This document shows positions 21,657-34,700 of a DNA stretch of 64,000 bases, in pieces. The first letter of the stretch is position 1; each line of letters starts with the position of its first letter. The stretch is from Cephalotus follicularis (lineage: Eukaryota; Streptophyta; Magnoliopsida; Oxalidales; Cephalotaceae): the NCBI GenBank assembly GCA_001972305.1, contig BDDD01001677.1:1-64000 (forward strand). Reading direction: 5' to 3'. The notes below the pieces were generated by a model. It ran no database searches, was not told the DNA's origin, and worked only from the letters and a program-made list of their open reading frames with translations. The translations under genes and the position numbers were made by a program.

Positions 21657-22849
21657 TGTAGCGCCCCCGACCCGAGTCCACTTTAAGCTCAAAGCGAGAT
21701 CCGAAGATCGGTGCGTTACGTGGGTGGAACCTTTGACCGTCAAATCATTTAATCATTCAACGATCTATTTCATATCATTTAATCTTAACTTAGATTTAAA
21801 ATCTAACATTATTACTTAATAACTTCACAGGATCACATATGCTTACATTTTTGAACACCAATTTCAAAATGTCATATTCTCATTATCATGATCGTTTCTA
21901 ATACCTTTGCATTAGTACATCACTTAACATGTAACCTTTCACAACGGAAAACATAAACTAATTACATCATAAGATAATCATATACTCACCATTATCATTA
22001 ACTTCTCATACTCTCAAGTATGTTCAATAAGTCTTGATATAATCATCTTACATAAAAACATCATAACCTAAAGCATTTATTTCCTTACTTTAACATCTAT
22101 ACATCGTTTATCATAAAACGTTACATGGCAGAAAACATTAACACATGACATTAAAACATAACTTCATAGTATATCGTACTTTTTTTCCTTACTCTTCTTT
22201 CACGAACTTCCACTAAAACTCGCAACTTCACGTTCAACGTTTCCTGGAAGATTTGTTCGAAACCAAGGCATTGAAAGGAGTGAGCTTTTAAGAGCTCAGT
22301 AAGAATCATAGTCATAAAATGTTATCGAAGTCCATTATTTTTGATAATTTATATCAAAACATTTCAACATCATACATTTCGTAATATCTTTGAAAATCAT
22401 CTTCTAGTTTCATAAAATCAGAACATTTCTGAAATCATACATTTTCTGGTATATATAACCAGCATACTTGAAAGCAATCAAAAACATTTTCCAATCAACT
22501 TTTCTTTTGGCTTGTATCACAGCCACACTTGAAAACATCGATAAAATCATTTTCTTCACATCCATAAACAAAACATCTTTAAAACTCTTTTTCTGTTCAT
22601 ATCTCATGAAACAGAACATTTCATAAAACTTGATGGTCGTGAACCTCTAATGAACCCTCTTACACCGCTTCAACGGGGCATTGTGCACTCCCCGATTACT
22701 ATCCTTACATCACATGCATGTCCGCGAGCACTTTACGCTCCATTAACATTAATCCATCTTGGATTCTTTCTCTTGGTTCATTCATTAATCTTTACGATAT
22801 TAATCCTCACTGGATCGCAATCCAGTAGTTGTTCATTCGTTTCATAAAA

Positions 22850-23110
22850 CATTTCTTATACTTTGAGTGACCAGCTCAAAGCATTCATAAAACATTTCTC
22901 TTCATTTGAGTATTTAACTTAAATGCATTCATAAAATCATTTCATAAAATCTTTCTTAATACCTTGAGTGATCAGCTCAAAGAATTCATAAAACATCATC
23001 GTAGAACATTTCTAAAACTTGTTTCTCATGTAGAAACCTTCATTTTATTTCCTTTCACAATCATAAAACATTTCTCATCACTTTGAGTAATTAACTCAAA
23101 AACCTTTAGA
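22850..23110 (+). repeat. Short interspersed repeats inside the solo LTR
   Basis: TTTGAGTGACCAGCTCAAAG, CATTTGAGTATTTAACTTAA, CTTGAGTGATCAGCTCAAAG and CTTTGAGTAATTAACTCAAA recur about 50-120 bp apart, alternating with CATTCATAAAACATTTC. Each CTTTGAGT...ACTCAAAG unit is an imperfect inverted repeat and could fold into a small hairpin. Confidence 0.75.
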
Positions 23111-23614
23111 AAATAGTTTTGCATAACTTTTCTAAAATAGATATTTCGTATATAAATAATCACTTTCATAGAAAAATTGAAACATAAAAGTTAAAGTAGA
23201 CATCTAAATGAATCTATAGAGATAAAAATCATAAAATTCCATTGAGAAATGAAGTTGCAATGAATTTTTAAAGTTGCAGTTTCCATTTGAAAACATGACC
23301 TGAGCAGTTGAAGAAAACATGGATTTTCATCAAGAATTCGATAGAATTTCGAGATAAATAAAACATAAAAGTTAAACTAGACATCGTGAAGTTTCTAAAA
23401 CATTAAACCATTCGAAATTTCATCAAGAAATGAGAAAGATATGAATTAAATTATCTGCTGTATAATTTGGAAGTAAAACAGAGGAATAACTTTGATAAAA
23501 TGTGTATAGAATCTCCTTACCTCACTTGATCTCCTTCTCTCTTGCTCCCCCACGAAATCTCCCTCTTCAATCTCAGCAGAAAGCAACCTTTTGCTCAGCT
23601 GAAGATACACATGC

Positions 23615-23621
23615 ATATATA
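23615..23621 (-). promoter_or_regulatory. Possible TATA box of the solo gypsy LTR
   Basis: TATATAT on the minus strand, downstream of the palindrome cluster. Position fits a U3 promoter but no start site can be shown. Confidence 0.45.
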
Positions 23622-23844
23622 GGAGAGGCAAACTTGGAGGCTAAGCTTGCATGGTGTCATCCATGACCTCACTCATGTGAGCTTGCCTCCATGTGATTAA
23701 ATTAAATCAATTCAGCTGATGCCACCTGCCCTTTCTAGGAAAATATCATAAGTCTTCCACCCCTTGCTTGACACGTGTCCCTCGATCCATTTAATTCCTC
23801 CGAAACGGGATAAAAAGCTAGATTTCGGCACCTGACACAGGGCA

Positions 23845-24110
23845 AAGCGTCGACTCTTTACTTAAAGCGTCGCCGCTTTAAGTCTCCTCCAGGTCAATTT
23901 CAATACTCGATCTTCAAAGCATCGTCCGTTAAACTTAAAGCGTCGGCGCATAACTTCAAAGCGTTGCCGCTTTTGTCCAAGCATCGTCGGTTAGAGGCAT
24001 ATGTCCAATTTGGCCTTGCACTGGTTTAAAGCGCCGTTAGGAGGGGTCTAAGCGTTTGACCGTTACTACCCAAGCATCGACGCTTTAAATGGAACTGTCG
24101 GCGCTTAAGG
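23845..24110. repeat. AGCGTCGACGCT-type palindrome cluster in the solo gypsy LTR
   Basis: Includes AAAGCGTCGACTCTTT, TTAAAGCGTCGCCGCTTTAA, AAAGCATCGTCCGTTAA, TTAAAGCGTCGGCGC, CAAAGCGTTGCCGCTTTTG, AAGCATCGTCGG and AAGCATCGACGCTTTAAA. It is the same motif as in the copia LTRs of the array although this LTR is of gypsy type. On the sense strand it lies about 225-490 bp upstream of the TATATAT. Confidence 0.88.
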
Positions 24111-24281
24111 CAGTTTTCCTTCTCAACACTTAGCCAAATTAAATTTTCTTCTGGGGGCGCTGCCCCCCGAACCTCCCGAGCATAGGGTCATACTACGGGT
24201 CCCTTGAACCATTTGCCAATTTACACAATAGTAATCATCTTTCCATAATTAATATATTTAATGGAAATTCGGGTCATTACA

Positions 24282-24512
24282 ATAATCATTATCATTAAAT
24301 TCATTTTTGGGTTTTATGGTGACTACTCCTTCTACCATTTTCGTGGGAATCCTAGGACCATTAACGATAATGTGCCACAATTGATAGTCTAAGGATTGTA
24401 AAAATATGGTCATTCTAGTTTTCCAAAAACTAAATTTATTTCCATCAAAATAGGGAGGTTTAGATATGTAAGAACCTTCAAGTCCCACAATTAGATTCAT
24501 TGAAGTTGCCAT
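24282..24512 (-). pseudogene. Ty1/copia gag, unit 2, N-terminal piece
   Basis: The ATG at 24512 begins MATSMNLIVGLEGSYISKPP; the piece continues through NKFSFWKTRMTIFLQSLDYQ to KPKNEFNDND, where the solo LTR interrupts. ATAAT at 24282-24286 is the target duplication. This N-terminal part has no stop; the damage to this copy is mainly the insertions. Confidence 0.92.
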
Positions 24513-24554
24513 GGATCTTTATATCTCTAACAATTAAGAATTATGAGATAACCT

Positions 24555-24565
24555 CTCTGATACCA
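24555..24565 (-). other. Primer-binding site of copia unit 2
   Basis: TGGTATCAGAG on the minus strand, two bases inside the LTR3 end. Confidence 0.88.
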
Positions 24566-24567
24566 CC

Positions 24568-25705
24568 TGAAAATCCTATATGACAACCTTAAAGATTTGG
24601 GGTTCGCGGAAAAGACAAATTAAACTATGAAAATTAAACAAGCATTCAAGAATCAATTAAACATAATAAGTAAAGCGAGATAGAGTTAGAGAGATTGCAA
24701 ACACGGTTTATAGTGGTTCGGTTAACTCTGGCCTACGTCCACTTTTCCCAAGGACCCCCTTGAGATTCCGCTAGACACCTTCTAGTACACTTTGATTTCG
24801 GGTTACGGGTGCAAATCAAAGAAACAGCTTACAAGCAATGGTTCACTCCCCTTTGATAATCCTTCTAAGAGTTCACTCGTCTTGATTATCTTACATAGGG
24901 TTCACTCCTCTATTACAATGACAGGTTATTTTGTGTTTGATGATGTGATATAACCTCTACAAGGTTTGATATGAAAATGATAAAGTACTTCACACAAGCT
25001 TTGAAATGGATATGAAATTTGTATTTTTACACTTGATGCTTCTTCTCTCTTCTTGTTGAAGTTGTTCTTGTTGTCCTCTTTTGATCTTGATTCTTGGCCT
25101 CTATTTATAGCTATCTTTTGATTCTAACCGTTGTGGAAGTATTATAGCCGTTGGTGTTGTCTTGGAAGTTGTTATTGTAAAGACGACTTTGAAAAGCTGC
25201 TTCAATGAATGTTTCCAGCGCACCAAGTGTCGACGGAGTTGCACAAATCGTCGACGCTTATGTTACCGTTATGTGCTGGATTTGAATTTCTCAGTCAATT
25301 TGCTGACGCTTTGTTCAGAACGTCGACTATTACACTGAAACCGCTGCTGCTTTCATGTCGAGCGTCGCCGCTTTGAGCCAATCAAGGGATTTTACAAGTT
25401 TCTGGAATAAAGCTTTGAAATATGCTCCTTAAGCATTGACGCCTTGGTCTAAACCGCTGAGCTTTCTTGTGACCGTTGGCGCCTTAAGCAGTTTTGTTCT
25501 AGCTTTGAAAGTTTCAAGCACTGATGCTTTGCCCAACACCTTCATAGGTTTTCCCTTAGGCGCTGACTTTTATATTTAGACCGTCTACGCTTTTGTCTGA
25601 TTATGCACTTTCTTGTTTTGTTTTGTATAGACATTTCTTCACCTCAACAAACATGTTAGGTGCTTTATTATCATCAAAACAAGGATTGTTAGACAAAACC
25701 CAACA
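24568..25705 (-). repeat. LTR3, shared by copia units 2 and 3
   Basis: 1138 bp, collinear with LTR1 and LTR2, with unit 2 primer-binding site on one side and the unit 3 purine tract on the other. TATA box 25103-25109 (minus). Confidence 0.92.
25200..25590. repeat. AGCGTCGACGCT-type palindrome cluster in LTR3
   Basis: Same motif order as LTR1 and LTR2; examples AAGTGTCGACGG, AAATCGTCGACGCTTA, GAACGTCGACTATT, GAGCGTCGCCGCTTT, TAAGCATTGACGCC. Confidence 0.85.
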
Positions 25706-26270
25706 ATCTCCCCCTTTTTGATGATGACAAAACATTTACAATAAAAGCATCTACAATAAAGATAATATTATTTGAAGAAATTTAACGTATTTCAAAACAT
25801 CTCCAAAAATGACAAAACTCCCCCTTAGTTAAGCTCCCCCTTAACTTAACGTCTAATTCTCCCCATAATACTAAATAAAAAAAATCTCCAAACATAAATA
25901 TCTCCCCCTTTTTGAAAAGTATTTAAAGAACATGAATGCAATTTATCCTATTTATAGCTCCCACTTAACATAAGCTATCAACTTCTCCTTAACATAAACT
26001 TTCTCCCCCTTTTTGTTAGCATAAAAAAGAATATTTTAACAATATTGATACCAAATTGACAATTTAAAAGATACCAATTGTAAGTGATTCCAATTCAAAG
26101 TTAAAATTAATGTCAATGAACGGATTATTATATCAAGTGTAAACAAATTCTAATAATAAAGTTCTTATATCAACTTCATATCATTAACTCCCCCTCAACA
26201 AAAGCTTTCTCTCCAACATATGTACTTGAACATTTTTATTTTAACTTCAACTACACCTGCAAAACAAAGT
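25706..26270 (-). other. 3' non-coding part of copia unit 3
   Basis: 565 bp collinear with the same part of units 1 and 2, with the best preserved purine tract (plus strand ATCTCCCCCTTTTT, 25706-25719). No coding content. Confidence 0.85.
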
Positions 26271-27880
26271 TTAAGCTTTTGGTACCCAAGTGAATTTGGG
26301 TCATTGTATGTTAGTTTCAAAGGTTCCTTTGGGAACCCAAATTCTTCTAGTTTTAACAAGGTCTAATTTCTTTTTAAGAAGGCATGAAGTAGAAATATGT
26401 CCTAGTCTACCGCAATAGTTACAAGTGATTTTGGGTTCATTTTTCTTAAAAAAGAAACTATTAAAGTGTTTGACATTTTTCATTTCTTCGTAGCCTAGAC
26501 CGGCATTGTCAAACACACATCTTTGTAATCCTAAAAGCTTATCCAATTTATCACTACTATTTGAAAACTTAGAAGAAGTTTTCTTCAAAGCGTCAATTTC
26601 AAGTTTCAAATTTTCATTTTCATCCTTAAAATCGTTTGACAATTTTAAACAAACATTTAAAAGTTCAATTTCATTTATATAATTGCTATTCTCATTTTTT
26701 AGAGTTTCAATTTCTTCAAAACGTTAATTTCAAGTTTCAAAGTTTCAATCTCTCATTCTTGAGAGATTTATTCTTCAAACAAACATTTTCATATTCACAA
26801 AGCAAAATTATCTCATCTTCTTCCTCCTCCTCAATTGCCATGAAAGCGATATTGGCTACTTCGCTAACACTTTCCTCATCGGAGTTTGATTCATCGCTAT
26901 CATCCCATGTAGCAATCATAGCTTTCTTCTTCTTGGAGTGCTCATTGCTTTTCTTGAATTACTCTTTCTTTTTAATACTCGGGCAATCACTTTTGAAATG
27001 ACCCGGCTTTTTGCACTCATAGCAAATTAGTTCCTCTTTCTTTTTATGATTCTTCTTTTTGCGGGTACTTCTTGAAACCCTTTTTACCATTTTGACTCTT
27101 GAGTAACTTCTTAACTTGAGTTGTGATAAGACCAATATCACTATCTTCATCACTCTCACTTTCTTCCTTCGAGGCTCTTAAAGCAATAGTCTTCTTCTTT
27201 TCGGTCTCCACACACTCATGATTTTTCATTGTCGTCTCATGGGTCATCAAAGAACCAAGGAGCTGTTCAAGAGGAAGAGTCGAAAGGTCCTTTGCTTCCT
27301 CAATCGTTGTTACCTTTGGTGTCCAGCTATTTGGCAAACACCTTAAAATCTTCCTAGCAAGTTCTTGGTTATGATTGCTTTTCCCAATATGTTTAAGAGA
27401 ATTAATAACCGTAGTAATGCGAGTAAACATATCATTAATACATTCATCATCATGCATCATAAACATTTCATATTCATGAACAAGCATGCTAATGTTTTAT
27501 TCCTTAACGTGGTTTGTACCTTCATATGTAATTTGTAACAAGTCCCACATTTCTTTAGCCAAATCACATGAAGAAATACGGTTGAATTCATTTGGAGCCA
27601 CGACACAAAACAAAACATGTTTAGCCTTTGAATTTAATTGAAGCATTCTAAAATCATTGCCATTAAATTCATTTTTAGGTTTTATAGCGACTACTCATTC
27701 TACCATTTTCGTGGGAATCCTAGGACCATTAACGATAATGTGCCACAATTGATAGTCTAAGGATTGTAAAAATGTTGTCATTCTAGTTTTCCAAAAATTA
27801 TAATTATTTCCTTCAAAATAGGGAGGTCTAGATATGTAAGAACCTTCAAGTCCCACATTTAGATTCATTGAAGTTGCCAT
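26271..27880 (-). pseudogene. Ty1/copia gag, unit 3
   Basis: ATG at 27880 (MATSMNLNVGLEGSYISRPP), TAA at 26273-26271 after WVPKA. It keeps the whole gag plan: UBN2-type core, ESESDEDSD acidic stretch, an intact first zinc knuckle CYECKKPGHFKSDC, coiled-coil-like region, and an intact second knuckle CNYCGRLGHISTSC. It has stops (for example at the end of MVE, near 27690) and a rearranged, shorter stretch at about 26700-26830. It is the least damaged of the three gags and serves as the reference for their starts. Confidence 0.92.
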
Positions 27881-30427
27881 GGATCTTTATATCTCTAACA
27901 ATTAAGAATTATGAGATAATGTAACACCCCACGCCCGGAGGATGGACACGTGGCATTACTCTCAATCCAATATACTATACAATGGTCGGGACTAACAATA
28001 TAAAAATACGAAAAGCTTAAAACTTTACAATACATGTCGTTGTGCGGAAGATAAAATACAGTTCTCTTGTAAACATTGCAATAATCCATTCATGCAATAC
28101 AGTACAGTACAAATTCTGTTACAATACTATGCCAGTCATTTCATTACAATAAATCTATCAATCTCTTCAATACTATATTACAAGATGAACTCTCTCAAAT
28201 CCAAAACGATCATGCGGTTGCACCGAATCTTCAATCCTTCTGTCCGGTGCTACTTGCTGCCCTACCTATGCCGCACACAAAATGTACAACACAGCCCCAC
28301 CCCGTAGGATGGGGTTAGCCACAAGGCTAAGTAGAAACCCCACTCAGCATGTATGCTTGTACAATGTGCAATATCGGTGACAATCTATGCAATATCAATG
28401 TGCAGTGTACAATATCAATGTATGATATGGCAAATGCATGAACACAATTGGCGATCTAACTATCCATATGACACTGGCCCATAACAGAGTATATGAATAG
28501 GATCTATAACAATCAATCAATAGCAGACACTCAGTGCTGGTGTACAAAACACCCAATCAATCAATCAATATCCTATAGAGCATGCGACCTTGGTCACAAC
28601 AATGTCAATCAGTAACAATGATCAATTCCACGGAAAGTGGTCCTTCAAAAGTGGTGGGAGATCTATCTACGGTTCTCAGACTGACCAGGTTTGGAACTCA
28701 TAGATCTTCCAACCTGTGGCTAGGTCAATACGATGAGCTACAGCCAAAGGAGTTACTATGCCGTTAGGGAGCTACGGCCCTCAGGGAGCATCAATCGTCA
28801 ATCAATCAATGTGCTCAATAGCAAGACAATACAATCTCTATAGGCTACAACCATGGGGGAACTACTAGACCGTTAGGGAGCTACGACCCTTAGGGAGCAT
28901 CAATCAGTAAGCTCTTTGTAAGGGAGCAGTCAATACAATAAATGAGACGATCGATGAAATAGGTGGACAGAGTTGACAGCCTAACATGACGATACGAATC
29001 ATAAGGTCGCTCTATAGGATTCATACAATACAATCAATCTGTTAGTACACTGTCAATACAATGTCAGTAAGTGGTGATGTCTAATGGAGAAATGGGATAA
29101 TGCGTCCAACGTTACGGACTTAGACTCACAACACTTATGGCTCAATCACTCAATCCATCAGTCAATAGCCAATAGATAGTGACTGCCACACCCCGTAATT
29201 CCCAAGTTACATTGGACAAGCATACACGGTAATATCAGAAATAAGCATAGTAATATTCCAGCAATAATTCATAAATAAATTTGCGAAAGCATTCGATAAG
29301 CCGGAATATAAATACAAGTCATCCGCACTCATCCCATACTACGTGCGGGTAAAAAAATCAACAATTATCCTTACACAAGGAAATACAACATAAACATGGG
29401 ATGTGATCCGTTCGATACAATACAATACATCATAAAGGAAATAACAACCTTAAGATGAATAACAGAAGCTCTCCAACCTTCAGCAGCAAACTCCAATCGT
29501 CTTCACTTAATCTGAAATTGTAGGGGTTAGTCGTTGTCCTCACTTGGCTAAGTAGGAAGATAATGCATGCGAAGGAATATATGAATGCAACATGTATCAC
29601 AGTTTATATTAAAATAACATTTAATTGTGCCAATATATATGAGCAACCATGCCAAGTGGCCATAAACAATACATATGCAAGAATACCGCACAAGGGTACA
29701 ATCAATTCATACTGTGGTTTGGGTGTCACATGCCGCTATCTCCTAGCTCCGACTGCGCACCACCTAACTATCACCCTACGCTCCGAAGATGATAGAACAG
29801 GTAACATTTACAACCGGCATTGGCGGGTAGTTTAACAAATAAGCTCTGCAATGCAGACAAGTTTGGGTGATACTCTGGCCAACTCCTGGCACCAAAGATC
29901 ACTTCCGTAGTCAGTGACATCCTCCATCACTCGGCTACGGCAATAAGCATAGACAACCAATTCAAGCATTTCAATAATAATATTACATATATCAATAATA
30001 TGCAATATAAAAGTTGTTTTCTTTAGAAACATATAACAATTCATTTATCGTACATCTGATAGGAGGGAAACGATGTCAATACAATAATGGTTCTTGATTT
30101 GGAGAACAAACAGGTAGTACCTCTCATAGGAGGAAAATCAATAATTTCTTTAAACAATAGGTTTTCATTTGTAAATGATAGTTGATATCATAATTTGGGT
30201 ACATAGCCCAAAGTTGGTTTCCATCATTGAAATATAAGTGGCAGTGGGGTTGATTAGCACCAAATAGTATATACTAATGTAAGGTAGCATATACAGTAAC
30301 AATATAACAAATCAATAGAAATTCAAGGGCTCACAAGGAATAGCATTTCATAGTCATTCATATGCAACTCTCATAAGGAGTGCGTACATTGTTTAGTTTT
30401 GGAACCTATATCAGCAAATTTTATCCA

Positions 30428-30530
30428 GGACAGTCGGCTGCTCTCAAGAATAGTCGGCTGCTTGGGTTGAGTAGTCGACTGCTTTGCTTTAACAGTCGAC
30501 TGGATAAGGTTGAGCAGTCGACTGCTTCTA
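30428..30530. repeat. AGTCGACT palindrome cluster, 3' LTR
   Basis: Five units: AGTCGGCTGC twice, AGTCGACTGC, AGTCGACTGG, AGTCGACTGC, spaced 20-24 bp. The 5' LTR has six units at the matching place (37788-37900). Confidence 0.9.
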
Positions 30531-31556
30531 CTCAGAAAATACAAGCAGTAGCAGTTTATAATTTTCAATCTCTAATACAAATCCAATCAAACATGCAAAA
30601 ATGCAGAAAAATAAACATACATGATATGCATGCTAATATCTTCCAAAACATATCGTTACCCCTACCTCAAATAGCTTATACCATGATCAATTTGAATGAT
30701 CTTTCTCTTTGAGTTTCCAAGTCTTTTCACCCAACAATCCTTCAATCCAGCAGAATCAATCTATGCATGCATGTTTAGAGGTTCAGTTACCTAATCAGTA
30801 GGTTAACTAATCTATCCAGAGGCAATTACTACTACACAGTAGCTTATCACAAGTTCCATGAAGTCTTAAACTTTTATTTTTACAATTTCCTTTTGAACTC
30901 CTTGTCAACTATCATTCAGTTTCGGATCCTTTGGTTTTAATGTGTTGACAGAAGTATATATGTGTGCATAGGGGAATCAGTAAGCTTATATCATACTAAC
31001 TAACAACAACAATAATCCAAATTAGAGGTTACCATCTCCATTTATACTAGAACCATTATCATATTCTATTTCAATTCTAGAAGTTGTTGATTCTTAACCA
31101 TTACAGAAGATAACTAACCTTCCTAGTTGCATCATTAAGCAGGGAGCTCGAATTGAACTTACCAGGAGAGTCTAAAGCTTCCAAGTCTTTGAGTTCCACT
31201 CCAAATCCTCAATGCAAGCTCCAATAATCCCAGCAACTCTCCTCAATTTTCAGTGTTTCTAACACTCAATCTCAGCTCATGCACAACTGATATAGGGCTC
31301 GGGGACCTTGAATTCGCCAGAGTCCTTTAACTCAGCTTCTCTCATTCCTTCTCTCTCTCACATGCACTCCTCTTTCTCACCTTTCTCTCTTTTGTTTTTG
31401 CAGGTTACAGGTCTGCAACTTGCAGATGGAATAGAGGGCATGCAAGCACTCTAATTTGCATGCTCTTGCAGCTCCTGTCACACATGACACCTGCCCCCCA
31501 TGCATTCCCTTTCGTTTCAGTCACACAGGCATGCACTGACACCTGTTCTGTTCCGA

Positions 31557-31640
31557 TCCAGTTGACTGTCTTCGCTTGGCAGTCGACTGCCCTACCACGC
31601 ATTAGACAGTCGACTGCCCCCCTGTGGCAGTCGGCTGTCA
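31557..31640. repeat. Second AGTCGACT palindrome cluster, 3' LTR
   Basis: Four units (AGTTGACTGT, AGTCGACTGC, AGTCGACTGC, AGTCGGCTGT) lie in the sense-strand U3, 156-239 bp from the LTR start. Matching cluster in the 5' LTR at 38947-39030. Confidence 0.9.
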
Positions 31641-31791
31641 ATGGCTATTTTAGGGTTTCTTAAGTTTGATACTTCACCAAATGTTCATCCATTCATACCA
31701 ATCACAATCTTATAATAATTGGACATTAAATTCAAATGAGTGCACATTTTATTAATCAATATTACAAGTACACGAATTGAATTTGCGGTTA

Positions 31792-34700
31792 TTACATTCC
31801 CCCCTCCTTAAAGAAAATTCGTCCTCGAATTTTGCCCTTACATGGCATTCCGAATAAGTGGGGAAATGTCTCCCTCATTTCGTTCTCACGCTCCCATGTA
31901 GCTTCCTCCGCTCCGTGAAAATGCCACAGCACTTTGACCAGAGGGATGGTCTTGTTCCTCAACACTTTTTCCATTCGATCCACAATCCTCGTCGGCCTCT
32001 CTTCGTAAGTCAATCTCGGGCTAATGAACCCTGGGTCATAGCTCAATATGTTAGATGGGTCGGGTACGTATTTCCGTAGCATGGAGACGTGAAATACGTT
32101 GTGCACGTCCAAAAAACTAGGTGGTAGTACAATCTGGTATGCTACCTCCCCCACTCTCTCCAGTATCTCGTAAGGTCCAATATACCTTGCAGCCAACTTT
32201 CCTTTGAGGCCAAAACGGTGTATCCCTTTCGAAGGTGAGATCTTCAAGAAAACATGATCTCCCTTCTCGAATTCCAGCTTCCTTCTCTTGCTATCGGCGT
32301 AACTATTCTGTTGACTTTGTGCAGCTAGCAATCTCTTCTTGATCATTTCCACTTTATCAGTCGTTTCTTGTACCAAGTCCGGTCCAAGCACTTGTCTCTC
32401 ACCTACTTCATCCCAGCAAATAGGCGATCTGCATTTCCTCCTGTATAAAGCTTCATAGGGAGCCATTCCAATGCTGGTGTGAAAACTGTTGTTGTAAGAG
32501 AACTCAATCAATGCCAGATGACCCTCCCAACTCCCAGTAAAATCAATCATACAAGCCCGTAGCATATCCTCTAGAGTCTGAATCGTACGCTCGGACTGTC
32601 CGTCAGTCTATGGGTGAAATGCAGTGCTAAAGCTCAAGGTTGTTCCCATTGCTGTTTGGAACTTCTTCTAGAACCTTGAAGTAGATCTAGCATCTCGGTC
32701 ACAAACAATACTGACCGGCACCCTATGCAATCTCACTATCTCCCGGATATACAATCGAGCAAGCTTCTCGATAGAATATGCCATGTTCATCGGAAGGAAG
32801 TGAGCAGACTTGGTGAGTCTGTCCACTAAAACCCACACTGCCTCATGTTGATTTCGTGACCTCGGTAATCCTGACACAAAGTCCATGGTCACATGCTCCC
32901 ATTTCCATTCAACCACTGGTAGCGATTGTATCAGTCCCGCAGGTTTCTGATGTTCAGCCTTCACTCTCTGACAGGTCAAACGTCTTGCTACGTATTCAGC
33001 AATTTCTCTCTTCATACCACTCCACCAGTAGTTCTTTTTTAGGTCGTGCTACATCTTGGAACTTCCAGGGTGAACATTGTATCTCGATTTGTGAGCTTGT
33101 TGCAGTAGCTCACTCTTGATGCTCTCGTCATCTGGAACACATATCCTCCCCCGGAACCTCAATATGCCATCAGTATGCATGGAGAACTCAGAATCAGCGT
33201 CTAGGTTCTCACGAATACTCCATAATTCAGAGTCACTATACTGAGCAGTCAGAATACGTTCTAGAAGTTCCGGTTGTGCTCTCATACTTGCCACAATCAC
33301 TCCTCAGGAAACCATGAACGGATTCCATCTCTGAAGTTCCTCCAATAGATTCCACTGTGACACCGTTGCTCCAGCAATCATCGCCTTGAGACTCAGCGCA
33401 TCAGCCACTACATTCGCCTTTCCCTGGTGGTATTGAATATTGCAGTTGTAATCATTAAAGAATTCCACCCATCGCGTCTGTCTCATGTTGAGCTCCTTCT
33501 GGGAAAACAAATATTTGAAGCTATTATGGTCAGTAAAGATCTCAAACAGTGCACCATAGAGGTAGTGCCTCTATTTCTACAAAGCAAACACTATGGCTGC
33601 CAACTCAAGATCGTGTACGGGATAGTTTTCCTCGTATGGCTTTAACTTCCTCGATGCGTATGCAATCACCCTACCATGTTCCATAAGTACGCATCCCAAT
33701 CCTTTCCCAGAAGCATCAGTGTAGACAGTAAAACCCTCATTACCCTCTGGTAATGCCAACACTGGGGCCAAAATCAACCGACTCTTCAACTCTTGGAAAC
33801 TTGTCTCACAAGAATCATCCCACACAAAACTGGACTTCTTCTTAGTCAACTGTGTCAGTGGTGTAGCAAGCTTCGAAAATCCCTTGATGAATCTCCTGTA
33901 GTAGCCAGCCAATCCCAAGAAACTATGAACCTCCGTAACGTTCCTCGGTTGGGGCCAATCAACAATACTCTCAATCTTCGAAGGATCCACTGACAATCCT
34001 TCACTCTACACAATGTGACCTATGAACGTCACATGATCTAGCCAAAATTCGCACTTACTGAATTTGGCGTACAGCTGTTCCTTCCGTAGTGTCTGCAGTA
34101 CAACTTTCAAATGCTGCATGTGTTCCTCGACGTTCTTTGAGTATATCAGGATGTCATCTAGGAATATGATGACAAACTGGTCAAGATAAGGTTGGAGCAC
34201 TCTGTTCATCAGACACATAAAGGCTGCAGGAGCATTTGTCAAACCAAATGGCAGTATCAGAAATTCGTAGTGCCCATATCTGGTTCGAAATGCGGTTTTC
34301 TCCACATCACCCTCTCGGACCCTCAACTGATGATAACCTGTTCTCAAGTCAAGCTTGGAGAATACAGTTGAGCCTTGCAATTGGTCAAACAACTCCTCAA
34401 TATGTGGCAGAGGATACTTGTTCTTCACAGTCACCTGATTTAGCAACATGTAGTCGATGCATAGCCGTATCGATCCATCCTTCTTTTTCACAAACAAAAC
34501 CGGTGCTCCCTATGGTGACACACTCGGTCTGATAAAGCCCTTGTCAAGATAATCCTGCAATTGAACTTTCAACTCCTTCAGTTCGGAAGGAGCCATTCGG
34601 TACGATGCTCTAGATATAGGAGCAGTTCTAGGCAACAGCTCAATACTGAACTCGATATCTCTCTCTGGTGGAAACGAAGTGAGTTCATCTGGAAACACAT

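Larger units (their letters stand above)
21657..24281 (-). mobile_element. Solo gypsy LTR, target duplication ATAAT
   Basis: 2625 bp from TGTAGCGCCC to GGTCATTACA on the plus strand, flanked by ATAAT at 21652-21656 and 24282-24286. Removing it restores an uninterrupted match to copia gag 1 and gag 3, so the ends are exact. The sense strand is taken as minus because TGTAATGACCCG resembles the starts of the other LTRs in minus orientation. It has TATATAT at 23615-23621 (minus) and an AGCGTCGACGCT-type palindrome cluster upstream of it (23845-24110). It also carries many CATTCATAAAACATTTC-like repeats (22380-23100). An 82-bp piece of the same family lies at 5525-5606. Confidence 0.94.
29184..31796 (-). 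repeat. 3' LTR of the Tekay-like element
   Basis: 2613 bp (plus strand TGCCACACCC to GGTTATTACA). It has two AGTCGACT palindrome clusters (30428-30530 and 31557-31640). Compared with the 5' LTR it has a different 292-bp block at 29829-30120, lacks an 88-bp stretch, and lacks one palindrome unit. Confidence 0.94.
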
